A stretch of DNA of 64,000 nt from Portulaca oleracea (taxonomy: Eukaryota; Streptophyta; Magnoliopsida; Caryophyllales; Portulacaceae). A program made the position numbers and the translations under genes. The stretch covers positions 30,602,761-30,666,760 of the forward strand of contig CM055872.1 in assembly GCA_029582165.1 (NCBI GenBank). The letters are read 5' to 3'. Below the pieces are notes generated by a model, which searched no databases, had not been told where the DNA came from, and saw only the letters and a program-made list of their open reading frames with translations. Position 1 is the stretch's first letter, and every line of letters starts with the position of its first letter. Below are positions 11,361 through 23,132 of the stretch, piece by piece.

Positions 11361-12649
11361 CGCATATGTCTGTACCATGGAAACACAAGATGATGAGACT
11401 GAGGAATGGTTTCTTGACATATACAATTTCCTTCGGAAGGAAGAATATCCAGCTGAGTTACATGCTCAAGGACAACGAGCGATCAGGGCTTTAGCAGCAC
11501 AATATTGCTTGATCCAAAATCGTTTATATAAGAAGTCACCTTCAGGCATCAATTTGTTGTGTATTGATGCCAAAAGTGCAAAAGAAGTCATGACTACTGT
11601 ACACGGAGGAGAATGTGGGCCTCACATGAATGGTCGTATGCTAGCGAAGAAGATTGAAAGAGCTGGTTACTACTGGACCAGTATGGAAGCAGACTGCTTG
11701 AATTTTGTTCGGAAATGTCACAAATGTCAGGAATATGCCAATCTGTAGCATCAACCTCCTTCATATCTGACAACACTGACCTCTCCATGGCCATTCTCGG
11801 TATGGGGTATTGACATCATTGGCAAAATACACCCAACCGGAACAGGAGGGCATGGATACATCCTGGTCGCAGTTGATTACTTCACTAAGTGGGTAGAGGC
11901 AGCCTCTTTTGCCAAGCTCACATCTAAACACGTGGCCAAATTCATCCTTCAGAACATTATATGTCGATATGGAGTACCTCATGAGATCATCAGCGATAAT
12001 GGGAGCCATTTTCGAAAAGAGGTTGAGGTTTACTCACCAATTGCAAAATTCAGCATCATTGGTCTTCACCTTACGACCACAAACCAACGGGGCTGTAGAG
12101 GCGGCCAATAAAATAGTGGCAGGAATCATTAAGAAGATGGTCGTGACTTACAAGGACTGGCCTGACAAATTAGCATTTTCCTTATGGGGATACCGGACCT
12201 CAATTCGAACTGCCACAGGAGCAACACCCTATTCATTAGTGTATGGGATGGAAGCAGTCCTGCCGATCGAGTTAGCGATCCCGTCATTACGAATAGTAGC
12301 AGAAAGCCAATTGCCAGAAGCAGAATGGGCTAGGGCAAGGTTCGAGGAGTTAATGTTGATGGATGAAAGGCGATTAAGAGCATTACATAATGTTCAAGTG
12401 TACCAGAATAGGATCACTCGCGCCTTCAATAAAAAGGTGAAAAGTCGTTCACTTCAAGAAGGCGATCTAGTGCTTAAGGAGATGAGGGCACCAATACAAG
12501 ACCCAAGGGGAAAGTTTGTACCTAATTGGAAAGGTCCTTACATGGTTAAGGAGATTTTGCCAGGAGGAGCAGCTCCGCTTGCCACTATGGATGGAGAAGA
12601 TGTGATTCATCCAACAAATTTGGATCAGCTTAAGAGATATTACGCTTAA
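11361..12649 (+). pseudogene. Tat-lineage integrase, broken
   Basis: The zinc-binding domain (HGGECGPHMNGRML, then CHKCQEYANL) is followed by a TAG at 11,746-11,748. The core continues in frame (WGIDIIG, about 11,808, first Asp; ISDNGSHF, about 11,990, second Asp). A frameshift near 12,010-12,060 moves the rest to another frame, where the third acid lies in QTNGAVEAAN. The C-terminal part (YRTSIRTATGATPYSLVYGM, later WKGPYMVKEI) ends at a stop at 12,647-12,649. Integrase would insert the cDNA into the genome, but it is not functional as read. Its last 180 bases overlap, tail to tail, the open frame of the antisense gene. Confidence 0.88.
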
Positions 12650-14186
12650 TATAGCCAAGCAACTCAAAAACCAATTTTCAGACACTTGGTTAATATTCGA
12701 TTTATGCTCATAAAAGAAGAAAAGATAAAGTTGCAAGGACACCATAATTGTAAACAATACTTCTTCTTTTATTAATGACTCGATTGGGTTCGTCTCTTTG
12801 TTTTTAGGTTTATAGGCTCCCCTATGTGACTTCCGCGTCTCCACCAGCGGACCAAGCCGGTCCTTTGCTGTCATCCTCGCACCAAGACGATCCTTTATTG
12901 TAGAGCAAGGACCCGGTCTGTCTTTCATGGATGCCGGACTTCTTAACACCTCTCCACCACGGCGAGACTCAATAGTAGCAATTAACCATCCGTGATATTC
13001 AGCGTCAGCAATCTCTGATATACGTGCCTTGGATGGAGGCTTAAGGGTCGGTCTTCTTTCCCAATATTTCAACCAAGACTCTATCACTGAGCCACGCAGC
13101 TTCAATCGCTCGGGTGCTTCACATAGCCGCTCGGGGATAGTTTGTTTATGGCCCATTTGTCGCAATACCCGCTCCGAGAAGTAGAAGGTCATGTGTGAAA
13201 GGCCGGCAATACACACATAAGCATTGCGATAGTCACAGGTCACATATTCATGAACGTGCCACCACTCGATCCAGCACGAGAGGTCACGAGGTTCTTTCAA
13301 AAAGGCAATCCATTCAGTTACCGATCGGAGCTCGGTATATTGACGCTTCCTTTGACAGTAATTCGCGAGCGCCGAAGGGTTACGAGGGACTTCGATAAGG
13401 CCCAAATGCTCCATCGGCCAAATCTGCCCAAGTCAGTTAGCACGGGTTACAATTGCATACCAATTATTCCCAAACTAACGGAAAAAAAAAGAAAAAAAAA
13501 TTCTCAAAGCCCGCCTAGGGTATGCAAGCAATAGGCGTTTTCTTTGAAAAAATAAGAGAAGAAGTATACCTGAAGAAGTAGGGGCTCCCACGAAGCTCGA
13601 ATTCTGGATCCGGATCATCCAAGCCCATCATCGTCTCCACTAGCATCAATGGCACCAGATTAAGACCTCGAGCCATGTCTTCCACGATCTAAATTAGGCC
13701 CGCCGGCCCGGTTCTTCGCCCACCATGATAAAAGCAGAATTCTCCAAGAAGGCATAATACGAATGCTCGCACTCGTATCACGGGACCATATTCCAATGTG
13801 TCACGCGATTGAAAGAATTCAACAATGGTTTGGAAACGTACCTTATCGCCGAATAATGCGCTTCCTATGACCCGGTTCGGAAGGCATAGCAATTCCTTGT
13901 ATTGTTTGGTGTTATCGGCAAATGTTGAAGGCGATGTTGGTCGCGCAAAATGATTCGTCCCGAGAATGGATGACCATTCTTAAGGAAGTGGGCATAGCTC
14001 CTTCAAGGAAAATTGGAAAACATGCATCTTCGAATCCCAAAAGGCGCTCGCCGCTCGGATAAAGTCATGGTTGACTCTCGCTTGTCGGAGACTTAGCAAT
14101 TTCGTCAGGCTATATCTCCCGAGCTCTTTCTTCTCGTGTTTGGACAAAGTGCTCATCCAAGTGGTAAGCTTCTTCTCGAAGGCCAT
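12467..14186 (-). pseudogene. Antisense DUF7745-like gene in the Tat element
   Basis: On the minus strand a start at 14,186 (MAFEKKLTTWMSTLSKHEKK) opens a protein-like sequence: FWDSKMHVFQFSLKELCPLP, then LCLPNRVIGSALFGDKVRFQ and RGLNLVPLMLVETMMGLD. The VP.ML.ET helix and the tryptophan pattern resemble the DUF7745 proteins found in large plant retroelements. A clean intron (GT at 13,569, AG at 13,424, 146 bases) separates it from the second exon, which starts IWPMEHLGLIEVPRNPSA and stays open for over 300 codons. Exon 1 reaches the splice site in the wrong phase, so there is a 1-base shift near 13,580-13,590, plus in-frame stops around 13,690 and 13,980. The true end is probably near 12,750. 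Function unknown. The resemblance is from memory of family motifs, not a search. Confidence 0.55.
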
Positions 14187-14941
14187 GACAAGAGGATTTT
14201 TATGAATTTTGGAAACTTTTAGATGGAGAATGCAAGAGAAGAAGATGGGTGATGATTACATACACAAGAGTAAGGTGTTTATACACCTACATCAAGGATC
14301 AAAATGGAGCAAATCGGCCAGAAGCAATCACATAGCCGTTGTTTTCATATCCCATGATTCAAGCCTCTCTTCAACGGCTAGCAAACAAAGAAAAAAAAAA
14401 CTATAACCCGCCTAGGGTATAATCTTGGCAGCCCAGCATACGCGCGCGCGCGTCCGCCCAAGCCCAGGCCTCCAGCGCCCAAAACCCGCCTAGGTTTTGG
14501 GCGATCCAGGCCCTTCTTTTCAGCTCCCGCGGCCCATCTACGCAAGGATTTCTTTTGGGCCTCTCTGTTTGGGTTTGAACTGGCTCATTTGTGTATTTTT
14601 TATGTTCCGGGTTCTATTATCGGCTAATGATGTCCGGTTCTGAAATTTTTGCTTGAGCTATCTCCGACACTTAAAGTCTTTGTTCTTTTTTATTTTCTTT
14701 CCTTTTTGGGGAAGCGGTATTAATTGGAATTAATCCCATCATGTAGAAAATAACTTGAAATTGCATTAAATAAAGCGTCCAGTTGTGCATACACCAAGTT
14801 CGAGTCTTGTATAAAATAAAAAAAATATATTACAAAGTGTCCTGCATTAAAAAGAGAGTCTTGCATTGCATAAAAAAAAAAGATAAAAAAAATTAATAAA
14901 TAAAAAATAAAAAAAGAGAGTCTTGCATTGCATAAAAATGA
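14187..14941. other. Spacer between the two antisense genes
   Basis: Non-coding. It holds two palindromes with the CCCGCCTAGG-type core (14,402-14,422 and 14,476-14,503), an alternating CG run near 14,440, and an A-rich region (14,810-14,935) with a duplicated phrase AGAGAGTCTTGCATTGCAT. It would be the promoter side of the DUF7745-like gene and the 3' flank of the mobile-domain gene. Confidence 0.6.
14476..14503. repeat. Palindrome with 11 bp perfect arms
   Basis: Arms CGCCCAAAACC (14,476-14,486) and GGTTTTGGGCG (14,493-14,503) around CGCCTA. The central bases match the other palindromes in this element while the outer arm sequence is its own. Confidence 0.8.
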
Positions 14942-17473
14942 TCACCACAGGGAACCGGAATCGCCGCTGTCCTCCGCCAAGTTGCCCCCTGCATTTGATG
15001 TTCCTGCGTTGGAAGCGCCGGCCATGCCAAAGTAGGTATCCCAGGAGTAATAATCAGACCCAGGAGCAGTCTGCACAAGAGGTGATGGCCCAGTGAAGGG
15101 TATTTCCGAAAGATACACACTCGACGGCGAAGACACAGAGTGTTCCTGTGAAGCAGCCAGCCAGGAATGATCAGAAACTTGCCATTCAGCAGATGGAGTA
15201 GGCCATACCGGACCGGTTCCGTAATTAGGGACGGGCCAACCGGAAGAGGCAGATCCGCCCAACCAAGAATGCTGAGGTACAGGCCACTCTTGGGAACCCA
15301 TGGGTGTAACACCCCAAAACCGTTAACCACAAGATTAACTTAAACCATCGTCCCCACTCGGGACAAGGCAAACACAAACACCAAACATAACCCAAAATAA
15401 AATATACTTAACCCTATAGAAAACAATCACCAAACTTTGAAAACAGACGCAAAGTGAGTGGGGACACACTCAGTACACAAACCTCCAACACGTCAACCGT
15501 TCGAAAACGATTTCTAGTGCCGGCGTTTTAAAACATTTTAAAAACGGGGAAGGGGAAAATAACCATGAATGAGCTGAATTGTTGCATAGATAAAAAAATG
15601 TATATGTATCAATAAAAAGATAAACTTGTAGTAATTGAAAAGAGTGGTATCCCTTACGATCGATGCAAAGCACCTCACACACGCGCATGCCCAAACCGAT
15701 CTAGATTTGGATTGGGTGACTACTAGGCAGTCGACACTGGCCAGGTCATTAGGACACTCTGATCAGGAGCATCTAAAAGAAAAGGCTAGTACATCACGTA
15801 ACTAGCTAGCATATAATAAGGCGGGACCACTTTCAAAAATAAATGTGATAAATGATATTAGGTCAATGCTTTGACATGATGATAATATATATATATACTG
15901 AATGATAAGAAAAATGTTAAACGTTGGACAATTTGCGTACCTTGGGTAGTAGAAAAGCCTGGCGACATGCCTCGAGCTTGGGACGGTTTGGGCGACTTGG
16001 AAACTATAATAAGAGCATAAGAAAATTGAGAGTTTAAATAAAGTCCTTGCATTTACAAGCTAGGATGAAAGTATTTAAAACATGATAACTTAAAAGGGTT
16101 GAGAAAATAGAAATTTCAGTTTTTGGGTCAATCAAAGATTTGGTGATAACTTGAGCTCGAAAACTCAGATTTTTGCAAACGAGTACTTTTCGGAAAGGGA
16201 AAAACACGCCCTATAACTTTGTCAACTGGCCCGAAGGCTAAAAAAGAAAGGAAGAGCTCGGAAAAAGGCTCGGACAGAAGCAGAGCACTTGAAATTAATC
16301 ATGTGCCTTGGAAATTTAAGCGAAACTTATAGTGAAACTTGAATAGGATCAAAGAAAGCTTATGATGTATAAAGCATCCTTAACAACCAGCTTAGATGAA
16401 CATAGAATTGGGGTCCTTGAAGGCTTAAGAAGAGAATCTATTCGATTAATGAAAACATGGAAGAAACGTTGTCAAGCGCCGGAAATTAGATAAGGACATG
16501 GTTATGAATTTTGGAAAGTTTACGAACCAATGACCGGTGAATTGAATACATAGAAGAGATGGTCCTTGGTTATCTAGACATCGAGGAAGACCCATAAACT
16601 TGTTAGGAAGTTAAAAGTACGACTTCGCCATCAACAACACTCAATAGAACTTTAACCCTCCACAACTTGACTCATGGCTTTGCTAATGTTTGATAAACCT
16701 TTAGGAGCTAAACTCCAACCACTAAATTGCCTTAAATCATCTTAGCATACCTATCCAACCTATCTTAGCAAAATCACAAAGGTCGACCCATCATTAGAGC
16801 CTCCTACGAGATCAATGTGTAACCTTAAAGTTAGAATTAAGGAAATAATTTCTGGGCAGAAACTTTGTTGACGGCCCTCGAACACAGCCTCATATCTCAC
16901 TCTCCCGATATCGTATAGATGCAAGCCTTATGTTTCCGGAAAGCTTGAAGAACGTCCTAAAACTTTTATGTTATCACTTAAGCCCATAAAGTCTCCAAAT
17001 GGACAAAAACTTAGCAAGAAGATACTGACTCAGAACACGTATATAATGACACCCTTTAACGGTTTTGCTCGTATCTCGGGCTACACATACCGGATTCTCG
17101 AAATTCCAAAGCCTAGAGATAGATAATTACTTGGGCTATTATTTCCAGTAAAAATCTGGGCAAAACTCACATTTTACCTCCTCTGTAAAAATCAGATACC
17201 TAGACAGAAACTTTTTACGTCTTTGGTTCTTACTTTGGTGCCTCCTTTGGCCTCTAACTTGTACTAATACACAACCAAAGCCCAAATTAACTATTACTCA
17301 TGGTTCTTCCAGATTTTAATACTCAAAGATTACCCAAATAAGCTCATGAAACTCACATGCAACCATGGATTACACAAGCAACTATAATTAACACTTGAAT
17401 TAACACTCTTCCACCCATTTCCACACTAAATTCATATCATCCATGTATGTAATCACTTAATTAACATAGTAGG

Positions 17474-18909
17474 TGTTCGGCCTCGTTCCGAGCCGAAATT
17501 CTTCTCTTTAATAGGGTATATTTGCTTGTTTTAACCCCTATTTATATATTAGATATAATGATTTAGTGTTTTGTAGGAAAATAAGGAGTTGGAAGAAGTT
17601 TGGGCTTAATTGAAGGTTTTTAGGGAATCCCGAGCTATTTCCCGAGTCAAACCAAGTCAACCCGAGCTGAGAGCTGAGTCAAACCAAGTCAACCCGAGCC
17701 GAGAGTCGAGTCAAACTAAGTTAACCCGAGCCGAGAGCCGAGGCAAAACCGAAGCCAGAAATTCCATATCAAGATTGGCGCAAAACAGGTGAACGGTACA
17801 AACTCAAAGGTTTGAATACGTGTGCCTTCACCCTATGGGTCATAACTCCTTCGTTACAACTCCGATTAGTCTGAAAGTTTGGGAGCTTAAAGTACACACC
17901 AAGCACTTTCCATCGATATCTTACGGGCCTAAAACGGAGTTCGGATGAAGAAGTTATGCGCATTTGAAGTCAGCAGGGAAAAGCTGCCCAAAACAGTGGC
18001 TCGCCCGAGCCATCTGCTGGCTCGCCCGGGCCAGGCTTCTGGGGCAACAAAGACAAGCCAGGAGAGTTGGACAGAACGCTTGCTCGCCCGAGCCAGGGGG
18101 TGGCTCACCCAACCCACTCTGTCTGCAGACGCGCATGCTGCGATTTGTTCTAGGGTTTTGGGTTGTATTTTTCCTTCTTCTATAAATGCCCACTTGTATT
18201 AATCCAACAAAGGAATCAATTAGCCTAGGTAGTTTAGGAGTAGAATTAGATTTATTGTTTTCCTTTATTTGCTTTAATCTATCTTTAATTGTTCTTCAAA
18301 TTTTCAATTGCTCTTCATTGTTCTTCAAGCTTTCATTGATTTCTAACATTTGTATTCAAACTTTCTCAAGCTTTCTCAATTCAAGTAAGTTTCCATTGAA
18401 GTTTTACAAGCTTTCTCTCTCTCTTCTCTCTCTCTCTCTCTAATTTCCATTGTTGACTTGATTTCAAAGCTTTCTAGGGTTAGCCACATCAAATCCATCT
18501 TTTAGTGGGGAGGAGGGTCAAGGAATTCCAATTCTACTTCCTAGTGAGAATTTGGGAGATCCTTGGTAATCCAATCCACATTTTCTTGTTTGTTCGGGGG
18601 AAATTGCAAAGGTAGATTGAAGGTTAGAAGATTTTGGTCATCAAAGGTATAATTTCTTGTCTCTAATTTCATTGTTCATTCTAGATTTCCATTCCTTGCT
18701 TTAATTGCTTTATTTGATTTCATGCTTTTAATTGCTTTCTTTGAGTCATGCCTAGGTTAGATTTAATTGCTTCCCTTTACATTATTTATTGCTTTCCGCA
18801 TTGAGAAAAACCCCTCTACACAAACCGATTATACCTTAATCAAGCCTCACACCCATTCCTGTGGACTGACAACCTTAACTCATAAAACCACAAAAATTAC
18901 AACCGAACA
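17474..18909 (+). mobile_element. Solo LTR nested in the larger insertion
   Basis: Ends TGTTCGG and CCGAACA form a 7 bp inverted repeat, and the flanks GTAGG (17,469-17,473) and GTAGA (18,910-18,914) match as a 5 bp TSD with one change. It has a TATA box at 18,181 (TATAAATG), a CT-rich stretch at 18,410-18,440, and ends with a CCTGTGGACT phrase common near the 3' end of Athila-like LTRs. A tandem motif of about 35 bases (GAGTCAAACCAAGTCAACCC type, three copies) lies at 17,640-17,750. No coding region. Confidence 0.72.
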
Positions 18910-19875
18910 GTAGACAATCTAAAACAGTCCCTTAATCATCATATTTCTCCTCTAAAACCACATGCAAGCAAGAATTTCAACATTCAACAAGAACTTAGCA
19001 AGAACGCATCCAAAATCCAAGCAAACTATACATGCATCCTTCTCAAACTCAAACCCTAATTAACCCAACTTGACCATAACTTAAATTCATGCTTAGAAAT
19101 CATAAAGGAGATAAAGAACAACAAGAATAACACAAATTAGAAGTGAAAATCAGATTTGAAACATAAAGAGTAGAGTTAGGGTTTGAGAATTATACCACTT
19201 GGAGAAGAAATTGAAGGAGAAAAACAAGAGAGAGGTGGAAGGGGTGCACGGCCACCCTGGTGGTCGCCGGCGTGACCTCCGGCCGTCGAAAATTGGCCGG
19301 AACAGATGGGGGCACTACCGGGCTAAAGGCAGAGAGAGGAGAGAGAGGGGAGTGTAGAGTGAAGAGTGTCGGTGAATTTTCTGAAATGAATTAACACTAT
19401 GGCCTTAGTACCCTCCCCTCCTTTATAAAAAAAACTCTCTTTAATGAACTTAGACAATTAGTAATATAAACTAGCTAGGTAAAATAATTGGTATTGACTA
19501 AAATAAAATTTGTGAACATAAACTTGGTAAATTAATTTAGTATATGAATAAATAAAATCACTTGGGAATAAATTGGGTAGTATTAACTAGTATTAAACCA
19601 CATAAAATAAGTTGGTAGGATAACACTAATAAAATAAATTGGACCATAAATGTAATTAGTTAGGTTGGATAACATAAATCGTAATCGAAATGGGAATTAA
19701 AATTAATATAAACTTCTTCGGTTACAAGCGTAAAATTGAGAATGATAAAATAAATTACAAAACTTATCGTGAAAGTATTCATAAACTCGTAATAATAATT
19801 ATAACTTTAAATTCGAGATAACATAAAATCAACCCGTTTAACCATCGCCTTGCTCGAGACCTGTCGCGCATAAAA

Positions 19876-19878
19876 ATA

Positions 19879-19936
<58 letters not shown>
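19876..19936. repeat. (AAT)n microsatellite
   Basis: About 20 uninterrupted AAT triplets inside the minus-strand LTR-like insertion. Confidence 0.95.
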
Positions 19937-22658
19937 GTAATAACCATATTAACGTAAAAGAAAGAAAATTTTTAACAGCATAATTTAGTTAAACACTGTG
20001 ATTAAGGCCTTAATTAATTTGGGTTTAGGGCGGGTCGTTACAATGGGCCATGATGAACCCATCTCGGGAGCATGGATAGGCCATCCTGCAGAACCAGAAC
20101 CAAATGATGAAGCATCATAAGATGCAGGGCGCGAAGTAGCGTCATCCACTAGGGCCTGACCGCCAGTATACCCTACGGATGCACCTTAATCGCGGTCCCT
20201 CACTACCATTTAACGACCACGACAAGCAGAGCGCACTGAAGTCGGGGTATGACGAGAAGGAGGAGACCGGTAGGTGGCGCTCGATTCAGAAGCATCCTCC
20301 ACCCAGTAAGGATGAGGCTGAGCATCACCATATCCAGTGCTGTGATATGACCCTTCATGACCCAGTGGTTCCTCCAAGGACATTTGAGCCATGTCCTCTT
20401 CCATGCTCGGAGGACGACGGCCTCTGCTACCGGACCTGCTACAATGGGATCCAGTGGAATGTTGACTTCGATCAGAATGCCTTTGCCCCCACCCTCTGGT
20501 ACAGCTGCTAGAGGAGGACGAGGAGACCCCCCAACTTCCTCCCGAGATCGACCTCGAGTGGAATATTCCCCAACTGAAGAGCGACGTGGGGGCTCTATAC
20601 GAGGAGCGCTTGTAGTGGAATGTCGAGGTGGTTCTCTAGGAATAGACTCTGCGTCGGCCTCCATATCGGCCCCTCTAGCAGCACCACCTTGATATCTTCC
20701 CGAACCAGTGAAGCCCCGATCAATGAACTTCCTTATGGTGCTCCACTCCTTAGTCAACTGCCGGAGAAATCCCCACCGCGGCTGGAAAATAGCAAAACCA
20801 AGGGGTCATTCACAAGCAGTATACAGAGTAAAAGGAGGCAATGTAAAGCAAAGTTGTACCGGTTTGTGGTCAAATTCTTGGAGCGCAGAGCCCTCACTAC
20901 TGTTCTCCACTACCAGGAAGCCACCGATCTTTTGTCTCTCTTGAGGAACCTCCACTTCGGCAGTTGCAGCGTAAGGTCCTAGTTGTAGACTTTCCAGTTA
21001 GAAAACGGCCAAAACATGACAAGGATGAAGAAGGAAGATACATACCACTCGAGGAGCCAAACAGCTAAGGTAACGCTGGAACTCTTCATCGAATTGATCC
21101 TGAGGAACGTTGTGCACGAAATCGTTAAATGCTTGACCCCGGACTAGATCCCTCAAAATGGTCGGGTTAATCCGCCATGGCTCAAACCTTTGTACTGGAG
21201 GATCTAGGGGAATGAGGCCAGGGTAACCTCCTCAAATCTGCCTCGAGGCCCTCTCCCCTAAATACCACACATAGTCATAAGGCCCTTCAATTAAGAGGCG
21301 AAGACGGGTGTCGTGTTCCACCCGATCCAGAGATTGTGGTAACCCTCTAATGTCGAAATCGTCCCAAGGACGCCAATTTATTTGATCCTGCAAGAAGAAG
21401 GATACATTTAAACATGGCATGGCGAAGAAAATAGAAAATGCGTCACGGGTAAGGAGATACCGGCTGCAAGTTATCCAAAATGCCGCGAATGAGGTCGAGA
21501 GCCCCCGACTTGTATTTCTTATCATGTATGCCCTCAATAGTCCAGTGTTCAGCAGCTGGCACTGTCTGGTAATTCTTTGAGCGAATTCCCAGAGCCAAGA
21601 TATACTCATATGCCCACGACTGCATGCACAATATGTCAAACCGGGAATGAAAGATGACTAAAACCATTAAAAAAAAAAAGAAGGATCGAGCACATATCTC
21701 GAGCACCTTCCACAAGGAAGGACCGTACTGGTAGCGAGCCTGGGCCGCATGGAGGTAAACTGGATCTGCATCCAATGAAAGACGGACGCCATGACGGAGC
21801 CAATGCATGAAGTTGGCATAGGCCGCCTTGCCCCAGTTCAGGTTTCAGATATTATTAAAGTTGAGGAGGTTCCGAAACCAGGACAGAGAAATGTTATCCC
21901 CATGGTTGGCAAAGAGCGTGACAGAGATGATATATGCTATAAAAATAAAACGGCGTTGCTCTAAAGGCAGGTTCTGGAAGTTCGCATCGCGAATGGTCAT
22001 CTCAAAGTGCTTATAGGCAAGGTTAGAAAGACCTTGACGGCGCCTGCGCCGGACACTAGAGTCGCAAATCCGGAACTCGGAGGAACATCGCCGAAGACCA
22101 CGTCCCCGCCCACTTGAGGAGACCGGTGATCATGACAAAATCTTTAGGTGTCACTGTCATCTCACCTACTGGGCAGTGGAATGTGTTAGTGGAATCCCAA
22201 ACCTCTCCGCCATCAGTCGACCAATAGCGCAAAACGTCCTTTTCTTCCAAGCCTCCAAGCTTTTCCAGAAAGGCATGATGCCCGCCGCAGTCAAAGTTTC
22301 TTGAACAAAATTCCCCGGGATTGATTTCGCTGCCTTAAGTGGCTCTTTTAAGGCACCAAGAGTTTTCAGGTTGTCCTCCTAAGGGTAGAATTTCAAGGCG
22401 TCATTTCAAAATGGGGGACCTAAGTATAATTTCATGGACCCAAGCTGGACCCAACACGGACATTGGGCTCACAGCCACGGCCCATGAAGCAAGCAAGCAA
22501 GCCCAAACAACACGGCCCAAACCGTTCAGCAACAAAATAAAAATTCTACCCTTATTTGAGTCTAAAACCCGCCTAGGGTTTGACTCAAACAGGCCCACGG
22601 TTGCGGCCCTTGCAGCGGCCTAGCAGACAAAAAAAAAAGAAAAAAAAAGAAGAACGCG

Positions 22659-22684
22659 GGTCAAAACCCGCCTAGGGTTTGACC
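22659..22684. repeat. Palindrome with CCCGCCTAGGG core
   Basis: GGTCAAAACCC and GGGTTTGACC pair around GCCTA. It lies in intron 1 of the antisense mobile-domain gene. Neighbouring relatives with different arms are at 22,553-22,590 and 22,723-22,756. Confidence 0.85.
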
Positions 22685-22722
22685 TCGCCCAACCCAGCCT
22701 GCAAAGCATGCATGCCAGTGAT

Positions 22723-22756
22723 GCGGAATTAAAACCCGCCTAGGCTTTAATTCCGC
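22723..22756. repeat. Palindrome with 11 bp perfect arms
   Basis: GCGGAATTAAA (22,723-22,733) pairs with TTTAATTCCGC (22,746-22,756). The centre ACCCGCCTAGGC is shared with other copies, the arms are not. Confidence 0.85.
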
Positions 22757-23132
22757 CTAATAGGCCACTATTAGATTGACGGGCCCAGAACACATGCTTT
22801 TTTGTGGTCCATTTTGGCAAAAAGCGGTTTTCGGATATCTTTTCGGTCAAAATGGATTACTCTACATCCTAACTGGCATACTTAAAATAGCTAAAAATCG
22901 ACAAAGTAGGAAAAAATAAATTCATGTTTGCTTATTTTTACGCTAAACTAAGTACAAGAGGAAGGATTACCTTGCCATGGGAACGGTAAAACCAAGCGTG
23001 GTTCCAAGATTCAACAATAAGATTAGAAGGAGCCACTTCCATGCTGGGAACGAAGTTGCGTCGCGAGGACCGCGCATAAGGCCAAGCCGCCGCATGTGGA
23101 AGAGGAGGATTGCGGTGACCGCGGGGTTGCAT

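Larger units (their letters stand above)
15305..20042 (-). mobile_element. LTR-like insertion (Tekay/Del-type ends), probably a solo LTR
   Basis: The insert begins TGTAACACCCC and ends GGGTCGTTACA (inverted TGTAAC termini, TG...CA) and is flanked by the direct repeat ATGGG (15,300-15,304 and 20,043-20,047). Without the nested 1.4 kb insert it is about 3.3 kb and has no coding region. Read on the minus strand it has a TATA box (TATAAAG, 19,427-19,421) and a CT-rich leader downstream, as an LTR promoter would. Long LTRs with such ends are usual in Tekay/Del chromoviruses, so a solo LTR oriented on the minus strand is the best reading. A non-coding LARD-like element is the alternative. Confidence 0.75.
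14942..23132 (-). pseudogene. Antisense plant-mobile-domain-like gene with introns, interrupted
   Basis: Minus strand. Exon 1 starts at 23,132 (MQPRGHRNPPLPHAAAWPYA) and ends at a clean GT donor (22,970). A later exon carries TNTFHCPVGEMTVTPKDFVM (about 22,150-22,190), the opening signature of the plant mobile domain (PF10536), then FMHWLRHGVRLSLDADPVYL (about 21,760-21,815). Exon 21,461-21,619 (SWAYEYILALGIR) is bounded by AG at 21,620 and GT at 21,460. The next introns are 21,388-21,460, 20,990-21,045 and 20,782-20,859, all GT/AG. The last exon (R-, P- and S-rich) is split by the insertion 15,305-20,042 and ends at 14,942 (GDSGSLW). Stops and frameshifts near 22,056, 21,230 and 21,840 show decay. 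Mobile-domain proteins occur both in DNA transposons and as host silencing factors. The role here is unknown. Confidence 0.62.

Noticed and set aside
14436..14452. Alternating CG run as Z-DNA regulatory site
   Set aside because: Too short and single to support more than a composition note.
17610..18443. Several overlapping frames in the nested solo LTR
   Set aside because: Short, overlapping on both strands and in LTR untranslated sequence with tandem motifs.
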